From positions 1 to 22,890 of the IMG/VR virus record IMGVR_UViG_3300004461_000130: a stretch of 22,890 nucleotides of DNA; one strand, written 5' to 3'. Position 1 is the first letter of the stretch; each line of letters starts with the position of its first letter. Origin of the DNA: a virus. This document shows, piece by piece, positions 19,001 through 22,890 of this stretch. The translations under genes were made by a program, and so were the position numbers. The notes under the pieces are model-generated. The model saw nothing but the letters and a program-made list of their open reading frames with translations, did not search any database and had not been told where the DNA came from.

Positions 19001-19938
19001 CAGTAGGTATGGGAAGCCTAACTAAAACAAAAGGAGCAGCCTTGATGGCCGGTTCAGCTACTCGTATGATTATGTATACTATGATGGCTAATATTCTTGG
19101 TGAAATGTTAGCGTCAATAGCAGGAGAAGAAGAAGAGCCTAAAGATTTGGAAAAACAACTAGGTCAAGCAATTGCTTCTTCTGTAACAAGCTTGGTTTTA
19201 GGAAGAGACTTTGGTAACATTACTAAAGGGATAATGAATGCAGGCATAATAGAGCCTTTAAACAGAGAATATGGTGGGCCTCTTAGGGATGGGGAATATG
19301 ATGTTTACAAAGATGGATTATCTTATCAAATAATACCTAACAATAAAGATGGTAGAGGAACAAGTATAGGTGAAATAGCAACTAATATGGCTGCAGCTTT
19401 TGGCCCTGCAATTAAAACTTTAGACTTTGCAGTTAAAAAAGCTACTTCAGCTCCTAAAAAAACTCCGCAAGGAAAGGCTTTAGAGGAAGCAGAACTTATG
19501 TATAGACTTCCACTTGAGATTTTAGGAAACACAGGCTTAATTCCAATGTACCGAGATGTAAGGAGATTAGTTTTAAGAGATATTTATTCTGAAATGAATA
19601 AAGCTTCTAACGATTTAAAGGATAAAAAGAAAAGAGAAAAAGAAAAGCTTGGTATTTATAATTCAAGAAGTGATATGAAAAGGTACAACTACCGTTTATG
19701 GTATGATACTTTTGGTCCAAACTCTCCTGACTATGAGTCAGAACAACAGTTAAAAGAAGAGAAAAGAAGAGAATATGAACTAAAAAAAAGGCTTAAAGAT
19801 AGAGAAAATAATTATTACGGTGGGTCATCAGGATTTGGTAGCGGTGATTCTTTTGGTGGCGGTGGTTCTTTTGGTAAGGGAAGAAAAACTAAAAAAGCAG
19901 GGAAAGACACTTTTGGTTCATCAAAATTTGGAAACTAA
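13042..19938 (+). CDS. Giant internal virion / ejection protein
   Basis: A 2298-aa protein. Visible in order: two copies of a 34-residue motif with a 50-residue period (5-38 and 55-88); a Gly/Ala-rich glycine-zipper-like hydrophobic stretch (about 239-300); two 110-residue tandem repeats (581-690, 691-800); a compact unrecognised domain (about 802-955, with FLMYNSTGRGTG, WVPMLGF and NKYGSETFKNIA); long helical regions; hydrophobic segments near 1758-1800, 1962-1983 and 1999-2028; and a Gly/Ser/Phe-rich tail (about 2258-2298). The part with PDKVVMRPMWFG, NDEVYM and FLIYEY near 1878-1980 matches large marine-phage proteins I remember. Size, hydrophobic patches and gene order fit the largest ejected core protein (as T7 gp16 or crAss-like cargo). 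No lytic transglycosylase or RNA polymerase motif was found. Confidence 0.65.
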   Translation: MDEIFYVTPNGSKVSESELLEEYGDELFDQLVNEGQLKEFVEEETPEINFNGGSFYETPSGEVFSEGDLINEFGVDVFNQVLDEGQLKKKDSPGSISSFSSGTSGVTTSPSPGSNKGLLKEENFFKGNFGAFLNAIDFGTDAGLGDLIDDMGRAAQAGFENGQIAESGNDLLLGGTNASLEDIQEFISKNENALRLGPSQEMQNYQKIYNEEKADGNSVWGFVKGIVLNPGIIPEIMVSSFAGMAGNKGSAAAAAATIGTGATLGATTGSVGGPVGGAAGALAGAAASIPYAFAAGSTVLETGLTYGELLQARLEEKGEELTAKNVQNLLQNEEVVKELRFDAVARGLAIGTIDALTGRLGGKIAKPFLTKAGSVGSKAAAKALKRKAIGSAALVESVGGSIGETAGITATNLYGDQGQEYDTGEILLEGIAEAPGSVKDLIAVRYQNPKYKVNGKKATVEEIDALIDGMTYEQLTAPNLKIEIDNDFEGRKEKLHNKILEGRTKQSVMAANPDLNGPTVDAIVTLERQVQELEGRVLGTVTGKNKIADLKSQIKNLQENQLEAEAVEETEAVIEETERYKDSQIPTGKEIYTLETEEGEGVRTVEVTTNKDGSRKIVQKLDGTVAGSETLSKDNTLETKGYVESAYDNIVGESEVLAMEDVMNPKMKEKLTTKQKQELGISEQEKPKTVKDSQIPTGKEVFTIETEEGEGVKTVEVTTNKDGSRSVVQKVDGDNAGSQNIPSSNSVNNEDFVKGSFGNIVGDVEVIGMEDVMNPKIKERLTTEQKKELGMVEETEDASPKIYESINDNLEVFGEFTTPVNSLNDFDNLPNEVNKVINLGQKLDSENITWEINRDLGVVDGRQILEIKTNNGDKFLMYNSTGRGTGADSKGQWVPMLGFAKNGGFIKGAFNPETGKTFTPTKPLSNANNPKFNKYGSETFKNIAEQLAKGETSSVEVVSEVEVEIQPIENISGFERVMDKIKNIVKKKKSRNTKESTNPKEIEKAAIDYLQKTKVYENSSDIQREAMVRKVRESIGIKEKKAPTPKAAIKKAEKSLGLDVKEPSKITLTEKQAIASQIKSLNRGAKDAIKSFVNASKILAEEVSQMVEKGKITTKQAAAIIKRFTKVNMLNDASVDSFVDYMSRVFENANFAEEVSIARKKRPTALKNIRTKIGIAKSVSPNLNKIFSIKNPASIPQSVFQDYLNLINVFGERSSVLSPSDIAEVEKTTKKILDAIDLEISEIPRLSDVFNLYENKILNDKGDVDYAATLKQMLKDGEVDADEVEIMKKYKSEISPSKPVKEKTKAELELEKQSVIEQINETKALQISSLPSRLERAAADKFNSLINDIDALNGLSTQELKQVLKLINNINNGFLPSLVVTMNSKMEAVLQGAILGKSIEKGKILPISKLYSRLKSKITKRGAVLEAIRRNPLYYVDQIFGDSKTKNIFNSVFNSSAKAQEAFTYEYKKILGKLEKAEQKVSKSFKSNSNKTLRSSFKQMVYMIQLEHDSNLNNPETKNQAAAYIKKTIESIDTGETSYTDDDAIMLAEILEKFKNKETGEIDNEKLYNSFNKAEKESIETIQEVNLSLAETAEYTSSIIRGDNVTLRNNYVHLNVLSEAQKGANIENSLGVASGQSYIEQFNKGLKPSTKAKSLIKRTGSVSPLNFNVYASASRGSKGVLLDFHMTEPIKTARRTINEAEKFLKGDKARMDSDLREKFNAIKQANEEVVENLLTNAYQQTTLGEDALIWLQKNGYRAILASGTRFVAELTSNTFFAIMTAPISFVTGAKIGMKFLNSDSAPLSMKNLGSKLVTRLYSNQDMSGRMIDANIINQSSNPKTSKSKGKISNKIAQIWNRTGAKYQGAVATVADGLISTPDKVVMRPMWFGTFKSEFKAITGVDPDMEKIAANDEVYMKENKEALKTATELADQNAVMTGGNSNPFMGILKGTKKANDSGIKTAINAFNGFMTTFLIYEYITARTGIVNAVGMGSLTKTKGAALMAGSATRMIMYTMMANILGEMLASIAGEEEEPKDLEKQLGQAIASSVTSLVLGRDFGNITKGIMNAGIIEPLNREYGGPLRDGEYDVYKDGLSYQIIPNNKDGRGTSIGEIATNMAAAFGPAIKTLDFAVKKATSAPKKTPQGKALEEAELMYRLPLEILGNTGLIPMYRDVRRLVLRDIYSEMNKASNDLKDKKKREKEKLGIYNSRSDMKRYNYRLWYDTFGPNSPDYESEQQLKEEKRREYELKKRLKDRENNYYGGSSGFGSGDSFGGGGSFGKGRKTKKAGKDTFGSSKFGN
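13054..13305 (+). repeat. N-terminal duplicated 34-residue motif in the giant protein
   Basis: Residues 5-38 (13054-13155) and 55-88 (13204-13305) align without gaps with 17 of 34 identical positions. The shared pattern is FYxTPxG, SE, L, EYG/EFG, F, Q, EGQLK. The period is exactly 50 residues. Confidence 0.85.
14782..15441 (+). repeat. Two 110-residue tandem repeats in the giant protein
   Basis: Residues 581-690 (14782-15111) and 691-800 (15112-15441) each begin KDSQIPTGKE and contain ETEEGEGV, VEVTTNKDGSR, MEDVMNPK and ELG. They align ungapped with 66 of 110 identical residues by eye; bases are also nearly identical in the first half. Confidence 0.95.
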
Positions 19939-19949
19939 AATATTTATAT

Positions 19950-20090
19950 ATGCCTTTTAAAAGTGAAAAACAAAAAAGATGGATGTATGCTAATAAGCCT
20001 GAAATAGCTGAAGATTGGAGTAAGTCTTATAAGAAAGGATACATACCTGAAAGCTTAAGTCCTAACAAGTCAAGGAAAAAGAGCAACTAA
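19950..20090 (+). CDS. Small conserved phage protein (MPFKS family)
   Basis: A 46-aa basic protein starting MPFKSEKQKRWMYANKPEIA. This pattern (MPFKS, Q-R/K, a W/F-M-Y/F-A core, then K/H-PEIA) is a very widespread small protein in phages, of unknown function. It begins 11 bases after the giant gene and is the last gene on the plus strand. Its final 21 bases overlap the end of the convergent minus-strand nuclease gene, so both ends are coding on both strands. The start is the only in-frame ATG and is preceded by A/T-rich sequence. Confidence 0.85.
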   Translation: MPFKSEKQKRWMYANKPEIAEDWSKSYKKGYIPESLSPNKSRKKSN

Positions 20091-20486
20091 ATCTATTCCT
20101 TCTTTTATATTTATATAACTAATATCTTTTTCAATGTGGTATTTTTTAGAAAAGTCTGTTTGTTTTGGTAAGTTTTTTTTAATCCAAGTCATTCTAATTT
20201 CAGCAATGTAAAATGCCCATATTCCTTTAGGTGTAGAATTTATATATACAGGTATGGTTTTCAAATCTAAAGACCTATTCATTAAAGATTTGTATTTAGA
20301 TTTTTCTATAATTAAATCGTCATAATGAGTTCGTCTGCATTTTAATTCAATGTCTAAATTAAATTTAGTAGAATAACAGTCATAAGAAGCATTTGTTTTT
20401 TTTGTTCTTTGTAAATCAGGAATAAAGTTCTTTTTTAAAAGAGAAAATAAGTCTTTTTCTAAAAATATTTTTCCATCATATATCAT
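20070..20486 (-). CDS. PD-(D/E)XK-type nuclease, conserved phage family
   Basis: A 138-aa protein. Asp36 followed by the strand and motif Glu47-Leu-Lys49 (in DIELKCRRTHYDDLIIEKSKY) gives the D...ExK arrangement of the restriction-endonuclease-like fold, and the tail of that segment (C-R-R-T-H-Y, D-L, EK.KY) is a pattern I recall from small nucleases of Bacteroidota phages. It would cut DNA by metal-dependent hydrolysis; the substrate is unknown. It is the last gene of the minus-strand operon and overlaps the preceding gene by 11 bases. The stop (TGA at 20072-20070) lies inside the convergent 46-aa gene. Confidence 0.65.
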   Translation of the reverse strand: MIYDGKIFLEKDLFSLLKKNFIPDLQRTKKTNASYDCYSTKFNLDIELKCRRTHYDDLIIEKSKYKSLMNRSLDLKTIPVYINSTPKGIWAFYIAEIRMTWIKKNLPKQTDFSKKYHIEKDISYINIKEGIDLVALFP

Positions 20487-20670
20487 CTTCTACAGAAGTT
20501 GAAATGTCTTTTAGAATTGACATTAAATTTTTTATTTCTTTTTTTAGTGAATTAAATTCACGATCAATAAGTAATTCATATATTTCGGAAGTAGAGTCGT
20601 TTATTGTGTCCATCAAGTGATTGATGTGTGCTATGCGTTCTTTATCATAAGCAGACGGATCTAATGGCAT
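20476..20670 (-). CDS. Small helical protein of unknown function
   Basis: A 64-aa protein when started at 20670 (MPLDPSAYDKERIAHINHLM). A longer frame begins at 20730 but would overlap the upstream gene by 59 bases; starting at 20670 leaves the arrangement TAA-T-ATG with the gene before it, the same one-base junction as at 2966-2972, so I prefer it. After residue 8 the protein is predicted by eye to be one or two long charged helices ending in an acidic EDD. I do not recognise a family. Translationally coupled with both neighbours. Confidence 0.6.
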   Translation of the reverse strand: MPLDPSAYDKERIAHINHLMDTINDSTSEIYELLIDREFNSLKKEIKNLMSILKDISTSVEDDI

Positions 20671-20671
20671 A

Positions 20672-20920
20672 TTAGGTTTTATTTTTATTAGAGTCCATTG
20701 TTTGTAAAAACAAAGTTCCTGTGGACTCATCTATACTTTTAATTCCTAAATAGATTTTTCTTGAAGAAACTCTCACTTCTCCTTTGTCACTTTTAGAAGA
20801 ATCACTTCCTAAGTTACAGTACATTGAGCAGTCCATTCTAAGAAGTTCGTCAACTTTCTTTTTAGTGTTCCAAGTTTTATAAGAGAGAACTTTGTCAATA
20901 TCACTTGTCGTAAACACCAT
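20672..20920 (-). CDS. Conserved phage protein of unknown function
   Basis: An 82-aa protein with an N-terminal helical part (DIDKVLSYKTWNTKKKVDEL), a short Cys-containing segment (MDCSMYCNLG, two cysteines near 31-35), a basic stretch (VRVSSRKIY) and a helical end. The pattern is familiar to me from small proteins of marine Bacteroidota phages but no function is known to me. Its start overlaps the DnaA-domain gene by 20 bases, and its stop is one base before the next start, so it is part of the same operon. Confidence 0.6.
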   Translation of the reverse strand: MVFTTSDIDKVLSYKTWNTKKKVDELLRMDCSMYCNLGSDSSKSDKGEVRVSSRKIYLGIKSIDESTGTLFLQTMDSNKNKT

Positions 20921-21452
20921 TGTAAAACCTATTTAATTTATATAACAACTGTTGTTCTGTTCCTTTTCTTGTCCTATTTTCTACACATTTGAACAAATCT
21001 TGTAGCTTTTCTTTGTTTTTAGTCAAGCTAGAAATAACAGAATTTAATCTTTTTATTTCCGAAGATAAGTTTTTATTTTCAATTTTCAAAGAAATTATGT
21101 CTGTTTTTAGTTCATTTTCTGATAACAAAGATACAGGGTCAGTTTCATTATAGTACTCTTTTTTTATTCTGTCGTAGTTTTTCTTGAGGTGAATGTCACT
21201 TTTTAAATACCAAGGAATTGTTTTGAAGTAGTGTAAAACTGTTGCGTGGTTCATTCCCATTGATTTAGCTATAACACTACATCCATATCCTTTTTCCTTA
21301 AGAATATATGCGTATATCATTTTGGCATTTACAACTTGTTGAACTCTAGATTTATCTTCTAAAACATCTACACCTAGTAAGTCTCTAATTATTGTTTTCA
21401 AATAACTGAACTCCTCGTGTTTTCTCATTAGGATATTTATTTCTTCTTTCAT
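20901..21452 (-). CDS. DnaA C-terminal-domain-like DNA-binding protein with coiled coil
   Basis: A 183-aa protein. Residues about 36-100 match the C-terminal DNA-binding domain of bacterial DnaA: a helix with NAKMIYAYILKEKGYG, then a helix-turn-helix (SVIAKSMGMNHATVLHYFKT) whose N-H-A-T-V-L-H (68-74) corresponds to the DnaA signature around H-S/T-T-V. The AAA+ ATPase of DnaA is absent. Residues about 108-160 form a heptad-like Leu/Ile/Lys/Glu coiled coil, and the last 25 are basic. Likely roles are an origin-binding factor, a transcription regulator or a competitor for host DnaA boxes; none is shown. The start at 21452 overlaps the previous gene by 68 bases; Met9 (21428) would reduce this to 44. 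Confidence 0.75.
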   Translation of the reverse strand: MKEEINILMRKHEEFSYLKTIIRDLLGVDVLEDKSRVQQVVNAKMIYAYILKEKGYGCSVIAKSMGMNHATVLHYFKTIPWYLKSDIHLKKNYDRIKKEYYNETDPVSLLSENELKTDIISLKIENKNLSSEIKRLNSVISSLTKNKEKLQDLFKCVENRTRKGTEQQLLYKLNRFYNGVYDK

Positions 21453-21774
21453 TATAATAGTATTTGATTGATTTTTGACTTGATATAAAATCTAAATATT
21501 CATCAACTTCTATTTCGTTGATGTCTATTAATATTGGTATGCTTACTGTTTCTTTTAAATATTCAATTACAAAAAACACAGGACTTTCCTTGTGCACTAC
21601 CCCTGCAACTTCTTGTGACCACTCATCTTTTTCAGGAAGTTCATCTAAAATAGAAAGTATTTGACCTATAATAACTGTAGCATCAGGTATAGAAAATAAT
21701 TCTAATTGAGAAAAAAACCACTCATCAATTTCATAAGATAATTTATCCTCTATATACTTCAGTTCTAAATCCAT
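21385..21774 (-). CDS. Acidic protein of unknown function
   Basis: A 129-aa acidic protein that I do not recognise. It begins with a charged helical segment (LELKYIEDKLSYEIDEWFF), has a hydrophobic core segment (ATVIIGQILSILDELPEKDEW), beta-prone stretches (SPVFFVIEYLKETVSIPILI) and a basic end. The start overlaps the VRR-NUC gene by 32 bases; no other in-frame ATG exists nearby. Its end overlaps the DnaA-domain gene by 68 bases. It shares the operon with nuclease and DNA-binding genes, so a DNA-metabolism role is possible only by association. Confidence 0.55.
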   Translation of the reverse strand: MDLELKYIEDKLSYEIDEWFFSQLELFSIPDATVIIGQILSILDELPEKDEWSQEVAGVVHKESPVFFVIEYLKETVSIPILIDINEIEVDEYLDFISSQKSIKYYYNERRNKYPNEKTRGVQLFENNN

Positions 21775-21982
21775 ATTTATCTAATTCTTTTAACCTATAT
21801 TCCTGTAATTTAGATACCTTCCCTTTTGGTGTTTTTACTTCACTAAATAATACTTTAACATTTTTTGGTATTGCTAAAATATCAGGTATTCCATTCTTAT
21901 TGGTCTTAATTAATTTAAGAACATAATATCCTTCTTCTTCCAACTGCTTTATTCTTTTAGATTGTATCTGCTGCTCTGTCAT
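21743..21982 (-). CDS. VRR-NUC domain nuclease
   Basis: A 79-aa protein that is essentially one VRR-NUC domain, the minimal PD-(D/E)XK nuclease family common in phages. The motifs are clear: an N-terminal helix with Gln and Glu, G-Y-Y-V-L-K (18-23), G31-I-P33-D34, S-E48-V-K50, and a C-terminal Q60 before the G-F-R-T-E-V end. Asp34, Glu48, Lys50 and Gln60 are the expected active-site residues. Stand-alone VRR-NUC proteins of this size can act as structure-specific, often Holliday-junction-type, endonucleases after oligomerising. A TATCTTTG box lies six bases upstream of the start. It overlaps the next gene by 32 bases. Confidence 0.9.
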   Translation of the reverse strand: MTEQQIQSKRIKQLEEEGYYVLKLIKTNKNGIPDILAIPKNVKVLFSEVKTPKGKVSKLQEYRLKELDKYGFRTEVYRG

Positions 21983-21988
21983 TCATAA

Positions 21989-21996
21989 CAAAGATA
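21989..21996 (-). promoter_or_regulatory. Promoter-like -7 box (TATCTTTG) before the VRR-NUC gene
   Basis: On the minus strand TATCTTTG lies six bases before the ATG at 21982, in the 18-base gap after the upstream gene. It matches the other two boxes exactly (all continue with T). The -33 region is T-rich but has no clear TTTG, so the call is moderate. Confidence 0.45.
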
Positions 21997-22000
21997 CAAT

Positions 22001-22414
22001 TTAGTTATTTATGGTAAAAAAAGAATCTTGATCATCAAAATATAACATATATTCTGTATCATTATACGAACCCTCTCTTTCTTTAAGTCTTCCACTAATT
22101 TTTCCTGTAGATTCTAAGTCTTTTATATTTGCATATATTAATCCGTCATAACAGGCCCATATAATAATTGCAGGTACTTTTTTATCACAAAGTTTAACCA
22201 TTTTTCTAGCAGCCACCGGTAAAGGAAAAGCGTTTTTTATGTTTCTTTTTCTGCCTTTAACTTCAACGTAACATTTTTTTTCATCTTTAGTAACTAAATA
22301 ATCTATGTCCCATTCATCAAGTTCCTCATAACTAGCTACAAACTTTTCACAGAACAGACTAATCGCTTTGCGTTGTCTTTCCAAGTCTTCTTTTGTTTCA
22401 AATTTTTTACTCAT
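22001..22414 (-). CDS. PD-(D/E)XK nuclease-like protein
   Basis: A 137-aa protein. An N-terminal helix (ERQRKAISLFCEKF) is followed by Asp36/Asp38 in EWDIDYLV and by C-Y-V-E51-V-K53-G-R, the D...ExK core of the restriction-endonuclease-like fold. A later helix (AARKMVKLC) and strand (VPAIIIWACYDG, YANI) complete the usual alpha-beta order. The substrate is unknown; phage proteins of this type serve in recombination, repair or host-DNA breakdown. It begins 9 bases after the stop of the 53-aa membrane protein gene and is followed by a promoter-like box. Confidence 0.7.
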   Translation of the reverse strand: MSKKFETKEDLERQRKAISLFCEKFVASYEELDEWDIDYLVTKDEKKCYVEVKGRKRNIKNAFPLPVAARKMVKLCDKKVPAIIIWACYDGLIYANIKDLESTGKISGRLKEREGSYNDTEYMLYFDDQDSFFTINN

Positions 22415-22423
22415 AATATTTTT

Positions 22424-22585
22424 TTAAAATCTGTACGTAAGTCCTACTGCAACAAAAAAACCTCCTGTTGCTATGGCTAAAGTGTTTGGGTTTAAATCAA
22501 ATTGTGGTGCGTGTGGATGCCACATCATATATGTACTTCCTGCGGTCATTAAACTAAGACCTCCTATTATTGCTAGTTTTTTCAT
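22424..22585 (-). CDS. 53-aa predicted membrane protein
   Basis: A small protein with two hydrophobic segments: residues about 4-21 (LAIIGGLSLMTAGSTYMM) behind an MKK start, and about 35-51 (LAIATGGFFVAVGLTY), with a short His/Pro-rich loop (WHPHAPQFD) between. It probably spans the inner membrane twice as a hairpin. Holins can look like this, but no endolysin or other lysis gene is visible nearby, so I leave the function open. It lies between the HNH and nuclease genes with gaps of 19 and 9 bases, in the same minus-strand operon. The first segment could alternatively be a signal peptide. Confidence 0.6.
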   Translation of the reverse strand: MKKLAIIGGLSLMTAGSTYMMWHPHAPQFDLNPNTLAIATGGFFVAVGLTYRF

Positions 22586-22604
22586 ATTGTTTTGTTTTTA
22601 TAGT

Positions 22605-22889
22605 TTAATTTAAATTTTTCCATCCTTTTTGTAAGTTTTCAATAGCCCATAATGGCTGTAGGTTAGTATAATGACATAACTCGTATGTTTCTTTTTCTGT
22701 ATTAGCCAGAGCTAATGGTTTAATATGATCTATATGCCATTCTCCATAATTATCCCAACTCATTCCTTCTTTAAATTTATTACTAATATAATCTCTGACT
22801 TCATCGTAACCACATCCTAATATGTCTGTTGTTTTTCCTGTCTTATTAATAATAGTCTTTCTTATTCTACTTCTTAAATTTAGTTTTAT
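22605..22889 (-). CDS. HNH endonuclease, C-terminal part (truncated by window edge)
   Basis: The last 94 residues of a frame that runs out of the window. GEWHIDHIKPLALA, then CHYTNLQPLWAIENLQKGWKN, is the beta-beta-alpha metal HNH motif of free-standing phage endonucleases: the WHIDHIKP pair of histidines, and the NLQPLW-x-x-N-x-x-K-G end. The upstream part (ILGCGYDEVRDYISNKFKEG, M-x-W-D-N-Y-G) is the region usually found before it in this family. Such proteins are often mobile (homing-type) endonucleases that nick DNA, though some aid packaging; there is no sign here that it interrupts another gene. The N-terminus is unseen. Confidence 0.9.
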   Translation of the reverse strand: MKLNLRSRIRKTIINKTGKTTDILGCGYDEVRDYISNKFKEGMSWDNYGEWHIDHIKPLALANTEKETYELCHYTNLQPLWAIENLQKGWKNLN

Positions 22890-22890
22890 C

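Noticed and set aside
13042-19938. Possible transglycosylase or virion RNA polymerase in the giant protein
   Set aside because: I found no catalytic Glu context of lysozyme-like domains and no DxDGD-type polymerase motif by reading the translation.
20671-20730. Longer N-terminus (20 extra residues) for the small gene ending at 20476
   Set aside because: It would overlap the upstream gene by 59 bases, while the start at 20670 gives a one-base junction of the kind used elsewhere in the window.
21126-21133. Another TATCTTTG on the minus strand
   Set aside because: It lies inside the DnaA-domain gene, encoding part of DPVSLLSEN, with no gene start just downstream.
22605-22889. HNH gene as evidence for a group I intron or inserted homing element
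   Set aside because: No interrupted gene or intron-like fold is visible within the window on its left side, and the right side is outside the window.
1-22890. tRNA genes, CRISPR array, insertion sequence, integrase or attachment site, reverse-transcriptase diversity element
   Set aside because: No cloverleaf-like sequence, regularly spaced repeats, transposase or recombinase motif, or template/variable repeat pair was seen; gaps between genes are too short to hold most of these.

Overview
The window looks like part of the genome of a tailed, podovirus-type bacteriophage infecting a member of the Bacteroidota, probably a marine flavobacterium. The DNA is strongly AT-rich and genes are packed end to end. 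Start codons are preceded by A/T-rich sequence with no Shine-Dalgarno, as is usual in Bacteroidota. Three gene starts are preceded by TATCTTTG, which matches the Bacteroidota -7 promoter element (TAnnTTTG). The order major capsid protein, conserved 248-aa protein, ring/adaptor-type proteins, giant P22 gp10-like stabilisation ('muzzle') protein, then very large internal proteins resembles the virion module of crAss-like and related marine Bacteroidota phages. This placement rests on remembered family signatures and gene order, not on a search.

Layout. (1) 1-19938, plus strand, is the virion module: the C-terminus of the major capsid protein (1-171), a strong terminator (185-213), a conserved 248-aa protein (244-990), a second terminator overlapping a promoter (1019-1063), two ring/adaptor-type proteins (1080-2042, 2045-2968), the 1553-aa stabilisation/muzzle protein (2970-7631), two further tail proteins (7642-8781, 8793-9593), a cupin-like protein behind its own promoter-like box (9615-10133), and three probable ejection/internal virion proteins of 260, 691 and 2298 residues. 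A 46-aa phage protein (19950-20090) closes this strand. (2) 20070-22890, minus strand, is a compact convergent operon of small non-structural genes. Read right to left: an HNH endonuclease cut by the window edge, a 53-aa membrane protein, a PD-(D/E)XK nuclease, a VRR-NUC protein, a 129-aa unknown, a protein with a DnaA C-terminal DNA-binding domain and a coiled coil, two small unknowns, and a second PD-(D/E)XK-type nuclease. Most of these genes overlap or abut.

How it works together (inference). The rightward genes build the capsid vertex, tail and ejected core. The leftward genes look like DNA-metabolism and replication functions, four of nine being nuclease-like. The clearest unusual structures are: duplicated modules inside the giant internal protein (a 50-aa-period N-terminal repeat and a 110-aa tandem repeat), a C-terminal cysteine module shared between the muzzle protein and its neighbour, a perfect 14-bp tandem duplication that creates the stop codon of the 691-aa gene, and the nuclease-rich operon with a DnaA-domain protein lacking the ATPase. 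No tRNA, CRISPR array, insertion sequence or integrase was seen, and there is no gene-free stretch over 100 bases.
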